64,000 nt of DNA from Luteococcus sanguinis (GTDB lineage: Bacteria > Actinomycetota > Actinomycetes > Propionibacteriales > Propionibacteriaceae): positions 62,001 to 126,000 of the forward strand of contig NZ_BAAAKI010000010.1 of assembly GCF_039527675.1 (NCBI RefSeq), read 5' to 3'. A model generated the notes under the pieces. That model had not been told where the DNA came from. It saw only the letters and a program-made list of their open reading frames with translations, and made no database searches. Positions 27,950-36,606 of this stretch are shown here, in pieces. Positions within the stretch are counted from its first letter, which is position 1, and every line of letters starts with the position of its first letter. Both the position numbers and the translations under genes were made by a program.

Positions 27950-29127
27950 TCGGAGTTGTTGGATTCAACGTTGTCGGAGTCAACGTTGTCGAGATTCCGC
28001 GCGTCGAACTCCGACTGATCCTGCCCCGGCTGATCCTGCCCCGGCTGATCCTGCCCCGGCTGATCCTGCCCCGGCTGATCCTGCCCCGGCTGATCCTGCC
28101 CCGGCTGATCCTGCTCAGCCTGAACCTGCTCGGGCTTGAAGTCCTCGACGACCGGCGCGGCCTGCTCGGGCTGGAAGTCCTCCACAACCGGCTCGGCCTG
28201 CTCGGGCTGGAGGTCCTGGCTGGGAGCGGGAGCGTCGACGGGCTGCTCGGGAGCCGGGACCTCAGCGGTGGCCAGGTCAGCGGGCAGTTCCTCCGTCGGC
28301 TCCTGGGCGCGGGCCTCGTCGGCCGGGACGACGTCCTCGACCGGGGCGTCCTCGACCACCGGAGCAGCCGGCTCGTCCTCATCCGCAGCGGAAACGACCG
28401 GCGCGGAACCGATCAGCGTCGCGTGCGGGGCGTCCCCGAAGACCTTGATGGAGAACTGTTCCAGTTCGGGTCGCGCGTCCCAGGCCTGCTGCAGGACGGC
28501 CTTGATCCGCTCGGCCGCAGCCTGGGGGTCCTTCGCTGCGGTGATGGCCCCGGACACCGAGACGCGTAGCGCACCAGCCTCGACGACCTCGGCCAGGTTC
28601 TTCTCGTTGATGGAACCGACGGCGAACCACGGCTTACCCTCGCCCACCGGCGCGACCTCGGCGGCCCGGCGCACCAGATCCAGACCCTGCAGGTTCAGCT
28701 TCGCAGCACCGTAGACGGGCCCGACCAGCATCCAACCGATGGCATCGTCCTCGCTGGCGGCGCGCACCTGCTCCTCGCTGTGCACACTGCGCCCGACGAT
28801 GGCGAACTCGCTCAGCCCACCGCGGTCGACCGCGCCGGCGGCGGCTCCCAGATGCAGGTAGTCGGCGCCGAAACGCTCGGCCGCGCCGAGGCTGCCGCCG
28901 ACGATCACCCCCGCGTCCAGCTGGAGGGCGATGGAACGGGCCAGCTCCAGCGCCTCCACGAGTTCGTCGTCGGTGGCCTGCGGGTCACGCAGCTCCACCA
29001 GGTCGACGCCACCGCTGATCGCGGCCACCAGGAAGTCCTTGAGGTCGCCCTGCTTGGCGCGGGTGTCGGTGATCAGGTGCAGCTTGGCCAGCTTCAGGCG
29101 GGTGTCGAGGCCCTTGAGAACAGTCAC
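27943..29127 (-). CDS. thiE: Thiamine phosphate synthase with a long repetitive C-terminal tail
   Basis: Joins HMP-PP and thiazole phosphate to thiamine phosphate. Residues 1-245 form the TIM barrel (HLITDTRAKQG, VELRDPQ, GADYLHLG, GRSVHSEEQV, VGPVYGAAK, AVGSINEKNL), with family-normal length. Residues about 246-394 are an acidic, Pro/Gln-rich, apparently disordered tail with two QPEQA-PVVEDF repeats and six perfect QDQPG repeats, which I have not met in ThiE. The GTG start lies six bases after a TAGAGT -10 (leaderless); no TPP riboswitch can fit. Some catalytic positions differ from classical ThiE, so a ThiE-like paralogue is possible. Confidence 0.8.
   Translation of the reverse strand: MTVLKGLDTRLKLAKLHLITDTRAKQGDLKDFLVAAISGGVDLVELRDPQATDDELVEALELARSIALQLDAGVIVGGSLGAAERFGADYLHLGAAAGAVDRGGLSEFAIVGRSVHSEEQVRAASEDDAIGWMLVGPVYGAAKLNLQGLDLVRRAAEVAPVGEGKPWFAVGSINEKNLAEVVEAGALRVSVSGAITAAKDPQAAAERIKAVLQQAWDARPELEQFSIKVFGDAPHATLIGSAPVVSAADEDEPAAPVVEDAPVEDVVPADEARAQEPTEELPADLATAEVPAPEQPVDAPAPSQDLQPEQAEPVVEDFQPEQAAPVVEDFKPEQVQAEQDQPGQDQPGQDQPGQDQPGQDQPGQDQPGQDQSEFDARNLDNVDSDNVESNNSDQ
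28015..28104 (-). repeat. 15-bp perfect tandem repeat in the thiE tail
   Basis: Six identical copies of CTGATCCTGCCCCGG (plus strand) start every 15 bp from 28015; a seventh, diverged copy follows at 28105. In frame they encode QDQPG. Confidence 0.95.
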
Positions 29128-29133
29128 GGGCCC

Positions 29134-29139
29134 ACTCTA
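29134..29139 (-). promoter_or_regulatory. -10 box of thiE (leaderless)
   Basis: Minus-strand TAGAGT lies six bases before the GTG start codon at 29127, leaving no room for a ribosome binding site or riboswitch. Confidence 0.6.
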
Positions 29140-29171
29140 GGAGCAAGGGCGGCCATCTGTCGGCGCAGGCC

Positions 29172-29223
29172 CACCCGGAAGTTTGGCTCACCCGGAAACT
29201 TGGCCCACCCGGAAACTTTGGCC
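29172..29223. repeat. Three 17-bp direct repeats between thiE and the kinase gene
   Basis: CACCCGGAARYTTGGCY recurs at 29172, 29189 and 29206 (the third with one extra T). The array lies 66 bp upstream of the kinase -10 box and 33 bp upstream of the thiE -10, so it could be a regulator-binding array. Confidence 0.7.
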
Positions 29224-29288
29224 CCCCGGCGCAAGATCCTCCCGGATCGCGCGGCGCGCCCTCTCGGGGAGCGCACAGGAGCGCGTCC

Positions 29289-29294
29289 TAGACT
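29289..29294 (+). promoter_or_regulatory. Probable -10 box of the Ser/Thr kinase gene
   Basis: TAGACT precedes a 5' leader of about 45 nt that holds the ribosome binding site GGAG (29336-29339), six bases before the GTG start. Confidence 0.5.
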
Positions 29295-29345
29295 GCCTCC
29301 AGGCAACACGGCCCCTTCCTTCCCCGACCGTGTTTGGAGTTTGTT

Positions 29346-31586
29346 GTGACCACCACGAGCATGAGCGACCCCTTGGTCGGACGTGTGCTGGACGGTCGCT
29401 ACGAGATCTTGGCAAGACTGGCTCGTGGCGGCATGGCTACCGTCTACCGCGCCCAGGACCGCCGCCTGACCCGCACCGTCGCGGTGAAGGTGATGCACGA
29501 CGGGCTCGGTGACGACGCCGAGTTCACCCGCAAGTTCGACCGCGAGGCCCGGTCCGCGGCCACCCTGTCCAACCCGCACGTGGTCAGTGTCTTCGACCAG
29601 GGCTCCGACAACGGACGTCCCTACATCGTGATGGAGTTCGTGCAGGGCTGCACGCTGCGCCACATCATCACCCGCGAGGCACCGCTACCTCCCTCGCGCG
29701 CCCTCGACCTGCTGGAATCCGTGGTCAGCGCCCTGTCCAGCGCCCACGAGGCAGGCCTGGTGCACCGCGACGTCAAGCCCGAGAACGTCCTGATCTCCGA
29801 CCGCGGCCAGATCAAGGTCGCGGACTTCGGGCTGGCCCGCGCCGTCACCTCCCAGACCGCGACCGCCACCGCCGGGCTGTTGATCGGCACCGTCAGCTAC
29901 CTGCCGCCGGAGCTGGTCACCCATGGCCGGGCCGATGCCCGATCCGACGTCTATTCCGCCGGCGTGGTGCTCTTCGAGCTGCTCACTGGCAAGAAGCCGC
30001 ACCAGGGCGAGACCCCCATCCAGGTGGCCTATTCACACGTCCACAACGACATACCCGCGCCCTCGACGCTGCTGGTGGGCAATGACCCGCGCTCGATGGA
30101 CTCCCGCAGGATAATTCCGCCCTACCTGGACGCGCTCGTCGTGGCCTGCACCCGGCGCCAGCCCGCCGACCGGCCAGCCGACGGACGCGAGATGCTGCAC
30201 CTGCTCCGCGTGGCGCGCCGGGCGTTGTCACACGGGATCCTGGACGACCCGGCGCTCACCGACCAGATGTCGGCCACGATGCGACGCGACCCTGCCGAGA
30301 CTGGATCAACCGCTCCCGACGCCAGCAGCCTCTTGGCGGCCGACCTGGCCCACGCCGGACGGCCGACGAGCCCTGAATCGGTCACCGGCCCGATCCCGCC
30401 GCTCCGGCCCTCCGAGCCCTTCCGCGCTGCCATCAACCACAGCGGGACCAACCACAGCGGGACCAACCACAGCGGGCCCGGCGACAGCAGGGCCAGCGGC
30501 GGTGAGCCCGTCCGTCCGGCCCGTCAGGGGCTGGCGGCGGTCCCTGCCCGCACCCCGGTCAGCCCGGTGGACTGGCATGTGGGCTCGGCCCGCCTCGCCG
30601 TCGCACGCCCCGCCAAGCCACTGGCCGGGTCGACTTCCCAAGGCCCGCGTCCGGCGCCGCAGCACTTCGGCAACGACCACACCCGCCGCCAGATGGCGCG
30701 CCGTCGCCGCGGGGTGCTGGGCCTGCTGCTCACGCTGGTGCTGGCCACCGCGCTGTGCAGCGGCGCCTACTGGTGGTTCAGCGAGGGGCAGTGGAGCTCC
30801 ACCCCCGCGCTGGCCGCGACCCAGCAGTCGGATGCGAATGCGGTGGCCGCGGCCAATGGCCTGGCCGTCTCCTTCGTCCAGCAGTACAGCGAGTCGATCC
30901 CCAAGGGAACCGTCATCCGCACCGAGCCCGCATCCGGTGAGCGGATCAAGAACCACGGAACCGTGGTCGCCTATGTGTCCAAGGGGCCGGAGCGCTACGC
31001 CGTCCCCAAGCTGATCGGGTTGACACTCGACGAGGCCACACGGACGTTGACCGACACCAACCTGGCCGTTGGTGACGTCACCAAGGTCTACGACGAACAG
31101 ATCCCCGCCGACCAGGTGATCACCACTTCGCAGCGCCGTGGTGACCTGCTGAAGAGGGGCGTCGAGGTCGACCTGACGATCAGCAAGGGTCGTCGTCCGA
31201 TCGAGGCCACCGACTGGACCGGGAAGAAGGCCACCGACGCCAGCTACTCGCTGCGCAACCTCGGGCTGACGGTGACCACCTCGGAGCAGAACTCCGACAC
31301 CGTCGCCGCCGGACGGGTGGTCAGTCAGAGTCCCGCCAAGGGCACCTTGTACAAGGGCGACCCGGTCAGGCTCGTCGTCTCCAAGGGCCCGGTGATGGTC
31401 CAGGTGCCGACGGTCGCGGGGTCCAGCGAGGAGTCGGCCAGCGAGAAGCTCACCGCCGCCGGTTTCAAGGTCAAGGTCGTGCACGCGACCGCCGACTGGC
31501 TGCGCCTCGACGTGGTCCGCGCCGCCTCACCCTCGCAGGGCAACATGGCCAAGCAGGGTTCGACCGTGACCATCTGGGTGATCTGA
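29346..31586 (+). CDS. PASTA-domain Ser/Thr protein kinase (PknL/PknB type)
   Basis: Transmembrane kinase expected to sense peptidoglycan fragments and regulate growth and division. 746 residues: kinase domain (about 15-275) with VAVKVM Lys48, HRDVKPENV (His140, Asp142) and DFGLA; a Pro/Ser/Thr-rich juxtamembrane linker with three NHSGT repeats; one membrane helix (about 456-478); and four extracellular PASTA repeats to the C-terminus. The GTG at 29346 has GGAG six bases upstream. Position between the idsA2-like gene and aroG matches pknL (Rv2176), but mycobacterial PknL is shorter and lacks PASTA repeats. Confidence 0.93.
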   Translation: MTTTSMSDPLVGRVLDGRYEILARLARGGMATVYRAQDRRLTRTVAVKVMHDGLGDDAEFTRKFDREARSAATLSNPHVVSVFDQGSDNGRPYIVMEFVQGCTLRHIITREAPLPPSRALDLLESVVSALSSAHEAGLVHRDVKPENVLISDRGQIKVADFGLARAVTSQTATATAGLLIGTVSYLPPELVTHGRADARSDVYSAGVVLFELLTGKKPHQGETPIQVAYSHVHNDIPAPSTLLVGNDPRSMDSRRIIPPYLDALVVACTRRQPADRPADGREMLHLLRVARRALSHGILDDPALTDQMSATMRRDPAETGSTAPDASSLLAADLAHAGRPTSPESVTGPIPPLRPSEPFRAAINHSGTNHSGTNHSGPGDSRASGGEPVRPARQGLAAVPARTPVSPVDWHVGSARLAVARPAKPLAGSTSQGPRPAPQHFGNDHTRRQMARRRRGVLGLLLTLVLATALCSGAYWWFSEGQWSSTPALAATQQSDANAVAAANGLAVSFVQQYSESIPKGTVIRTEPASGERIKNHGTVVAYVSKGPERYAVPKLIGLTLDEATRTLTDTNLAVGDVTKVYDEQIPADQVITTSQRRGDLLKRGVEVDLTISKGRRPIEATDWTGKKATDASYSLRNLGLTVTTSEQNSDTVAAGRVVSQSPAKGTLYKGDPVRLVVSKGPVMVQVPTVAGSSEESASEKLTAAGFKVKVVHATADWLRLDVVRAASPSQGNMAKQGSTVTIWVI
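30435..30479 (+). repeat. 15-bp tandem repeat in the kinase linker
   Basis: Three units AACCACAGCGGGACC start at 30435, 30450 and 30465 (the last ends GCCC) and encode NHSGT-NHSGT-NHSGP. Confidence 0.9.
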
Positions 31587-31607
31587 GCCCGCCGGGCTGC
31601 CCCCACC

Positions 31608-32246
31608 TCAGACGGTGAACGTCCGCTGGTCCCGGTGATCGCTGAACTGCGTGCCGGTCATCTCGTTCAGGCGTCCGAAGGTCAGCTGCCAACCCCGCTC
31701 GCTGAGCAGTCCGTCGTGGATCAGCAAGCCCCGCGCGGCACCCACGGCACGGACGAAGTCGATGTGCTCCTTCATCGCCGCCCAAGGTCCGTGCGCCGGT
31801 GCAGCCAGAACGTCGATGCCGCAAGGCACCACCGAGAGGCAGTCACCGGGGTGAAAGAACGTCGGCTCCCCCTCCGCAGCGATGACAAGACCCACATTGC
31901 CGATCGACGGGATGTCGCGGTGGATGACGGCGTGGGTGCCGCCCACCGCGGTGATGGTCACTCCCCCGAGCCCGACGGAGGTGTCGGCGGCCAAGGGCTG
32001 CGCGGTCGGCAGGTCAACCTGTTGTGGGACGGTGGGTTCGACCCAGACTGCTGCCTGCGGGTTTGCCGCGACCAGCGCGGGCAGGTGTTCGGGGTCAGCG
32101 TGGTCGGGGTGCTGGTGGGTGACCAGAATCGCGTCCAGGTCGGTCAGGCCGTGCCAGTCGGCGCTGAAGTTCCCGGGGTCGAGCAGGATGCGCCGGTCGG
32201 CTGTTTCGACCAGGACCGTGGAATGGCCGAGCTGGGTGATCTGCAT
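31608..32246 (-). CDS. MBL-fold metal-dependent hydrolase (UlaG-like)
   Basis: 212-residue metallo-beta-lactamase fold protein. It begins MQITQLGHSTVLVETADRRI and has the metal motif THQHPDHAD (about 51-59) plus later GTHAVIH, FHPGD and APAHGPW, which provide the other ligands. Similar proteins are annotated as UlaG/L-ascorbate-lactonase-like or RNase-like hydrolases; substrate is unknown. I chose the ATG at 32246 because the family starts there; the longer frame upstream is Arg/Gly-rich. It lies 35 bp downstream of the threonine aldolase stop, with a six-bp hairpin (32263-32279) between. Confidence 0.82.
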   Translation of the reverse strand: MQITQLGHSTVLVETADRRILLDPGNFSADWHGLTDLDAILVTHQHPDHADPEHLPALVAANPQAAVWVEPTVPQQVDLPTAQPLAADTSVGLGGVTITAVGGTHAVIHRDIPSIGNVGLVIAAEGEPTFFHPGDCLSVVPCGIDVLAAPAHGPWAAMKEHIDFVRAVGAARGLLIHDGLLSERGWQLTFGRLNEMTGTQFSDHRDQRTFTV

Positions 32247-32281
32247 GGACCCATATTGCCCTGCAGACAAGCAGTCTGCCC

Positions 32282-33304
32282 TCAGGCCAGGAGGCTGCCC
32301 AGTGCCTGCCCGGCGGCGGCGCAATCCTGGGTGGTGACGTCGAGGTGGGTGACGGCGCGCACCGCCCGCGCACCGACCACCGAGAGCGCCACGCCCTGAT
32401 TGGCGAGCTCCTTGACCACCTCACCAGCTGCCCGGGAGCCCGTGTCGACGACGACGATGTTGGTCTGCACCCGGTCCGGGTCGCAGGAACCCGGCGCCGC
32501 CAGCGCCACCTGCTCGGCGAAGGCGCGGGCTGCTGTGTGGTCGTCGGCGAGGCGCTCGACGTGGTGCTCGACCGCGTACTTCGCGCCAGCGGCGAGCATC
32601 CCCGCCTGGCGCCAGCCCCCGCCGAGGCGCTTGCGGTGCACCCGCGCCCGGGCGATGGTGTCCGCGTCCGAGAGCAGCATCGACCCGACCGGTGCGCCGA
32701 GACCCTTGCTGAAGCAGACGCTGACGGTGTCGAAGAGCGTGCCATAGGACTGCAGCGCGACGCCCGTCGCGACGTGCGCATTCCAGATCCGGGCGCCGTC
32801 AAGGTGTCGGCCGAGCCCCCCGTCTGCCGCCATCTCGCTGACGCCGGTCAGGTCGTCCAGGCCCCACACGGTGCCGCCGCCGAAGTTGTGGGTGTTCTCC
32901 ACCTCGATCGCGGTGGTGCGCACCAGGAAGGGTCCGTTGTCGGGCGCCACCAGGGGAGCAAGGTTCGCCGCGGTGGTGGTGCCCTCGGTCGAGGTCCAGG
33001 TGCGGGTGGTGATCCCGTGCAGGGCGGCGTGGGCTCCCAGTTCGGCCCGGACGATGTGCGCCTGTGCGTCGCACAGCACCTCGTCCCCGGGACGCACCAG
33101 CGACCAGATGCCCAGCAGGTTGGCCAGCGAGCCGGTGGCACAGAAGAGCCCGGCTTGCTGGCCGAAGAGCTCGGCCACCTGCGCCTCGAACTCGTTGACG
33201 CTCGGGTCCTCGCCGTAGACGTCGTCCCCCACCGGCGCCTCGAGCATCGCCCGGCGCATCGCGCCGGTGGGACGGGTGAGGGTGTCCGAGCGCAGGTCGA
33301 TCAT
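32282..33304 (-). CDS. ltaE: Low-specificity L-threonine aldolase
   Basis: PLP enzyme that splits threonine/allo-threonine to glycine and acetaldehyde. 340 residues, starting with the family signature MIDLRSDTLTRPT; HNFGGGTVW, HLDGARIWNA and the PLP lysine in CFSKGLGAPVGS are present. The ATG overlaps the aroG stop (TGATG), so it is translationally coupled to the DAHP synthase. Why aromatic biosynthesis and threonine cleavage are joined is not evident from the sequence. Confidence 0.92.
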   Translation of the reverse strand: MIDLRSDTLTRPTGAMRRAMLEAPVGDDVYGEDPSVNEFEAQVAELFGQQAGLFCATGSLANLLGIWSLVRPGDEVLCDAQAHIVRAELGAHAALHGITTRTWTSTEGTTTAANLAPLVAPDNGPFLVRTTAIEVENTHNFGGGTVWGLDDLTGVSEMAADGGLGRHLDGARIWNAHVATGVALQSYGTLFDTVSVCFSKGLGAPVGSMLLSDADTIARARVHRKRLGGGWRQAGMLAAGAKYAVEHHVERLADDHTAARAFAEQVALAAPGSCDPDRVQTNIVVVDTGSRAAGEVVKELANQGVALSVVGARAVRAVTHLDVTTQDCAAAGQALGSLLA

Positions 33305-34692
33305 CAGAAGTCGAGCGCCTGGAAGTCGGCGAAGGGCTTGTCGGCGCGCTTGATCCGTCCGTCCGAGAGACGCTCGGCCACCATGAACGCCAGCTCCAGC
33401 GACTGGTTGCGGTTCAGGCGCGGGTCGCAGGCCGTCTCGTAGCGGGTCGCCAGGTCAGCCTCGGACAGGTCAAAGGCACCGCCCAGGCACTCGGTGACGT
33501 CGTCACCGGTCAGCTCGATGTGCACGCCACCCGGCCAGGTGCCCAGCTCGTGGTGTACGTCGAAGAAGCCGTTCAGCTCCTCCACGACGTCGGAGAAGGA
33601 ACGGGTCTTGAAACCATTGGCGGCCTCGAAGGTGTTGCCGTGCATCGGGTCGCAGACCCACACCACCTTGCGTCCGGAGGCCTCGATGCCCTTCACCAGC
33701 GGCGGAAGCTTCTCGCGAACGTTCGCGGCCCCCATCCGGGTGATGAAGGTGATCCGACCGGGCTCGCGGTCCGGGTCGAGCAGGTCGGCCAGCCCCAGCG
33801 CGTCCTGCGGCGTGGAGGTCGGGCCGAGCTTGATGCCCAGCGGGTTGCGGATGTGGCGCAGCAGCTCGACGTGTGCACCATCCAGCTGGCGGGTGCGCTC
33901 ACCGATCCAGACCATGTGACCCGAGGTGTCATAGGGCTCCTGGGAGCGCGAGTCGATGCGGGTCATCGCGTGCTCGTAGTCGAGCAGCAGCGCCTCGTGG
34001 GAGGCGTAGAAGTCGACGCCGGAAAGGGTGGAGTCGTCCACACCGCAGGTCACCATGAAGGCCAGCGCGCGCTCGATCTCGTCGGCCAGCTGCTCGTAGC
34101 GGGCCTCGACGCCGGAGTTGCGCACGAAGTCGGCATTCCAGGTGTGGATGCCACGCAGGTCGGCGAAACCGCCCTTCACGAAGGCGCGGACGAGGTTCAG
34201 CGTGGCGGCGGAGGCGTTGTAGATGCGCAGCAGTCGCTCGGGGTCGTGACGCCGAGCCTGCTCGGTGAACTCGAAGCCGTTGACGGCATCACCGCGGTAG
34301 GCGGGCAGGGTCACGTCGCCACGGGTCTCGGTGTCCTTGGAGCGCGGCTTGGCGTACTGGCCGGCGATCCGGCCGACCTTGACCACCGGCACCTGGGCGG
34401 CGTAGGTGAGCACGACGGCCATGCTGAGCAGCACACGCAGCTTGCCCTTGACGTTGTTCCCGGTCACGGTGTCGAAGGTCTCGGCACAGTCACCACCCTG
34501 GAGCAGAAAGGCCTTGCCATTGGCCACGTCGGCCAGCTTGCCGCGCAGCTCATCGCACTCTCCGGCGAAGACCAGTGGCGGCAGGGTACGCAGGGTGTCG
34601 AGCACGCCCGCCAGCTCGTCGGCGTCGGCATAGGTCGGCTGCTGCACCTGGGGAAGGGCGTGCAGGGCGTCGAGGCTGGGGATCGCGGACAT
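33304..34692 (-). CDS. aroG: Class II 3-deoxy-7-phosphoheptulonate (DAHP) synthase
   Basis: First enzyme of the shikimate pathway, condensing PEP and erythrose 4-phosphate. 462 residues of the class II (plant-like) type with LLQGGDCAE (about 75-83), GRIAGQYAKPR, RMGAANVREKLPPL, DPMHGNT and GGVHIELTG. The ATG at 34692 has no ribosome binding site; a minus-strand TATCCT -10 (34705-34700) lies seven bases upstream, so it is probably leaderless. The equivalent gene in M. tuberculosis is Rv2178c, next to the PknL region as here. Confidence 0.95.
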   Translation of the reverse strand: MSAIPSLDALHALPQVQQPTYADADELAGVLDTLRTLPPLVFAGECDELRGKLADVANGKAFLLQGGDCAETFDTVTGNNVKGKLRVLLSMAVVLTYAAQVPVVKVGRIAGQYAKPRSKDTETRGDVTLPAYRGDAVNGFEFTEQARRHDPERLLRIYNASAATLNLVRAFVKGGFADLRGIHTWNADFVRNSGVEARYEQLADEIERALAFMVTCGVDDSTLSGVDFYASHEALLLDYEHAMTRIDSRSQEPYDTSGHMVWIGERTRQLDGAHVELLRHIRNPLGIKLGPTSTPQDALGLADLLDPDREPGRITFITRMGAANVREKLPPLVKGIEASGRKVVWVCDPMHGNTFEAANGFKTRSFSDVVEELNGFFDVHHELGTWPGGVHIELTGDDVTECLGGAFDLSEADLATRYETACDPRLNRNQSLELAFMVAERLSDGRIKRADKPFADFQALDF

Positions 34693-34699
34693 GGCGAGA

Positions 34700-34705
34700 A
34701 GGATA
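34700..34705 (-). promoter_or_regulatory. -10 box of aroG (leaderless)
   Basis: Minus-strand TATCCT with seven bases to the aroG ATG. Confidence 0.55.
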
Positions 34706-34759
34706 GTCGGCGAGTCGGCCCCCGCCCGACCCATCCCACTCCGGTGGCGGCGGTGCCCG

Positions 34760-35422
34760 TCAGCTCGGCTCTTCGCCGTATCCCTGCTCGAGGGCGTAGA
34801 GGGTCAGCTCGACCCTGTTGTGCAGCTGCAGCTTGCGCAGCACGTTCTGGACGTGGTTCTGGACGGTGCGATGGCTGACCACCAACTCGTCAGCGATCTC
34901 GCGGTAGGCCATCCCCTTCGCCACGCGGCGCAGCACGTCGATCTCGCGGCTGGTCAGCTGGGGCCCCTCCTCGTTGCGCTGCTGCGCGACGGTGGCCATC
35001 CGCCGGAACTCGCCCAGCACCAGGCCTGCCAGGCCGGGTGTGAAGATGGCATCGCCCTCGGCCGTCCGTTTCACGCCCTCGATCAGCTCGGCCTTGGACG
35101 CAGACTTGACCAGGTAGCCCTTGGCGCCGGCCTTGACCGCGCGCAGCACGTCGTCCCGCTCGCCGGACGCGCTGACGACCAGGACGTGCGTGTCCGGGAA
35201 CTCCTGCAACAACAGCTGGGTGCAGGTTGCCCCGTCGGGGTCGGGGATGCGCAGGTCCATGACGATCACTTCGGGACGGGTGGCCCGGGCACGGCGCAGG
35301 CACTCCTCGCCGGTGTGGGCGACGGCGACGATCTCGAAGCCCTCGGCGACCAGGTCCTCGCTCAGCGCGTCGATCCACATCGGGTGGTCGTCGACCAGCA
35401 TCACCCTGCGTCGTGCGCTCAC
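34760..35422 (-). CDS. NarL/LuxR-family response regulator (MacR-like)
   Basis: 220-residue two-domain regulator: receiver (Asp11-Asp12, phospho-acceptor Asp56 in VIVMDLRIP, conserved Lys in GYLVKSASK) and a C-terminal LuxR HTH (LTSREIDVLRRVAKGMAYREIADEL and SHRTVQNHVQNVLRKL). The GTG at 35422 overlaps the kinase stop (GTGA) and follows AGGAGG, so it is co-translated with the sensor kinase. Target genes are unknown; the neighbouring acyltransferase genes are plausible. Confidence 0.92.
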   Translation of the reverse strand: MSARRRVMLVDDHPMWIDALSEDLVAEGFEIVAVAHTGEECLRRARATRPEVIVMDLRIPDPDGATCTQLLLQEFPDTHVLVVSASGERDDVLRAVKAGAKGYLVKSASKAELIEGVKRTAEGDAIFTPGLAGLVLGEFRRMATVAQQRNEEGPQLTSREIDVLRRVAKGMAYREIADELVVSHRTVQNHVQNVLRKLQLHNRVELTLYALEQGYGEEPS

Positions 35423-36606
35423 CGTTCCTCCTGTGTTGGTACCCGGAACTCCCACTCGACGCCCCGGCCGGGAAGCGATCGGGCGATCGCCACTCCCCCG
35501 ATGTCGGCAATTCTGCCAAGGATCGAGTTCTGGATGCCGAGCCGCCCCGAAGACGTTGCCCTGTCGACCTGCTGGCGGGTCATGCCGTGGCCATTGTCGC
35601 GCACCGAGACGATCACCTGACCGTCCTCCTCCTCGACGAGCACCCAGGCGCGGGCGCTGGGCCCGGCATGCTTCTCGACATTGGCGATCACCTCGCGCAC
35701 GGCTGCGTCGAGTTCCTGCGCACGACGACGGTCCATCACCACCTCACCCGCCATCAAGGAGACAGTCACAGTGTCGCTGTCGTGCTGTTCGAGCATGGTG
35801 GTGATGTCAGTGCCCTGGTTGTCGGGCAGTTCCTCGGGGAGGTCGACATTTCGGTCCTGGAGCAGCGCGCGGAGCCGGGACTCCTGCTGGCGCGCCACAT
35901 TGGCCAGGTAGACGCCTTTGGGCCCGAGCTCGGGACCCTCGCGCTCCACCATCGCCAGCACCTGCAGGGCCCCGTCGTGGACGATCCGGTTCATCCGGTC
36001 ACGTTCAGCCAGTGCCGCAGCCCGCGCGTAGTCCGCCTCGCGGTCGGCGATCGAGGCACGCAGGGTGTCGACGATGCGGCCGAGACCCCATGACAGCACC
36101 AGCAGGCCGGCGATGATGCCAACGGTGCGGACGTCGATCGTGCGGCCCATCACCAACTGGACGACGCCCAGCAGTGCGCCCGCGGCGAGCCCGCTCCCGG
36201 CGCCCGCCCACACCGCCACCGCCAGTGGAGCGGCCAGCACCCAGAACCCGGGCAACGGCATGGCGTCCAAGCTCATCGCGGCACCGCCCAGCACCAGCCT
36301 GGAGATGGCAAGCAGGGCCACCGACAGGCCGAGGTCCGACCACATCAGCCACGGCTGGCGCCCGCTCGGATCGGCCTGCATCCTTCCCACGAAGGGGGTC
36401 CAAACAGCCATCAGGACCAGCGCGGCGACCATCAGCCAGGGGTGGGCTGCCTCGTCGCGCCGCTGCAGGCACAGGGCCGCAGCGTGCGCGAGCATCACCC
36501 ATCGCAGCACCTCGATCACCGTGTAGGTGGAGTGCAGGACGTCGGCACCCGGATTGCTCGCCCTGGTGATCACGAGCGGCTGTTCACGACATGGCATCCG
36601 GGGCAT
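35419..36606 (-). CDS. Sensor histidine kinase (MacS/DUF5931-like)
   Basis: Membrane histidine kinase of 395 residues. The N-terminal half has about five membrane helices (residues 28-175) resembling the DUF5931 sensor of MacS. The H-box is RIVHDGALQVLAMVER (His at about 209), followed by an HATPase_c domain with EVIANVEKHAG, DNGHGM and GRLGIQNS. The start is uncertain: ATGs at 36606 and 36597 and a GTG at 36573 all lack a good ribosome binding site, and the first two lie inside the end of the preceding acyltransferase gene. Stop overlaps the response regulator start. Confidence 0.88.
   Translation of the reverse strand: MPRMPCREQPLVITRASNPGADVLHSTYTVIEVLRWVMLAHAAALCLQRRDEAAHPWLMVAALVLMAVWTPFVGRMQADPSGRQPWLMWSDLGLSVALLAISRLVLGGAAMSLDAMPLPGFWVLAAPLAVAVWAGAGSGLAAGALLGVVQLVMGRTIDVRTVGIIAGLLVLSWGLGRIVDTLRASIADREADYARAAALAERDRMNRIVHDGALQVLAMVEREGPELGPKGVYLANVARQQESRLRALLQDRNVDLPEELPDNQGTDITTMLEQHDSDTVTVSLMAGEVVMDRRRAQELDAAVREVIANVEKHAGPSARAWVLVEEEDGQVIVSVRDNGHGMTRQQVDRATSSGRLGIQNSILGRIADIGGVAIARSLPGRGVEWEFRVPTQEER

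Noticed and set aside
28005..28115. Regular repeats as a possible CRISPR array
   Set aside because: Units are 15 bp with no spacers and lie in frame within thiE.
29128..29345. TPP riboswitch upstream of thiE
   Set aside because: The -10 box sits six bases from the start codon; there is no leader to hold one, and no conserved riboswitch core was seen.
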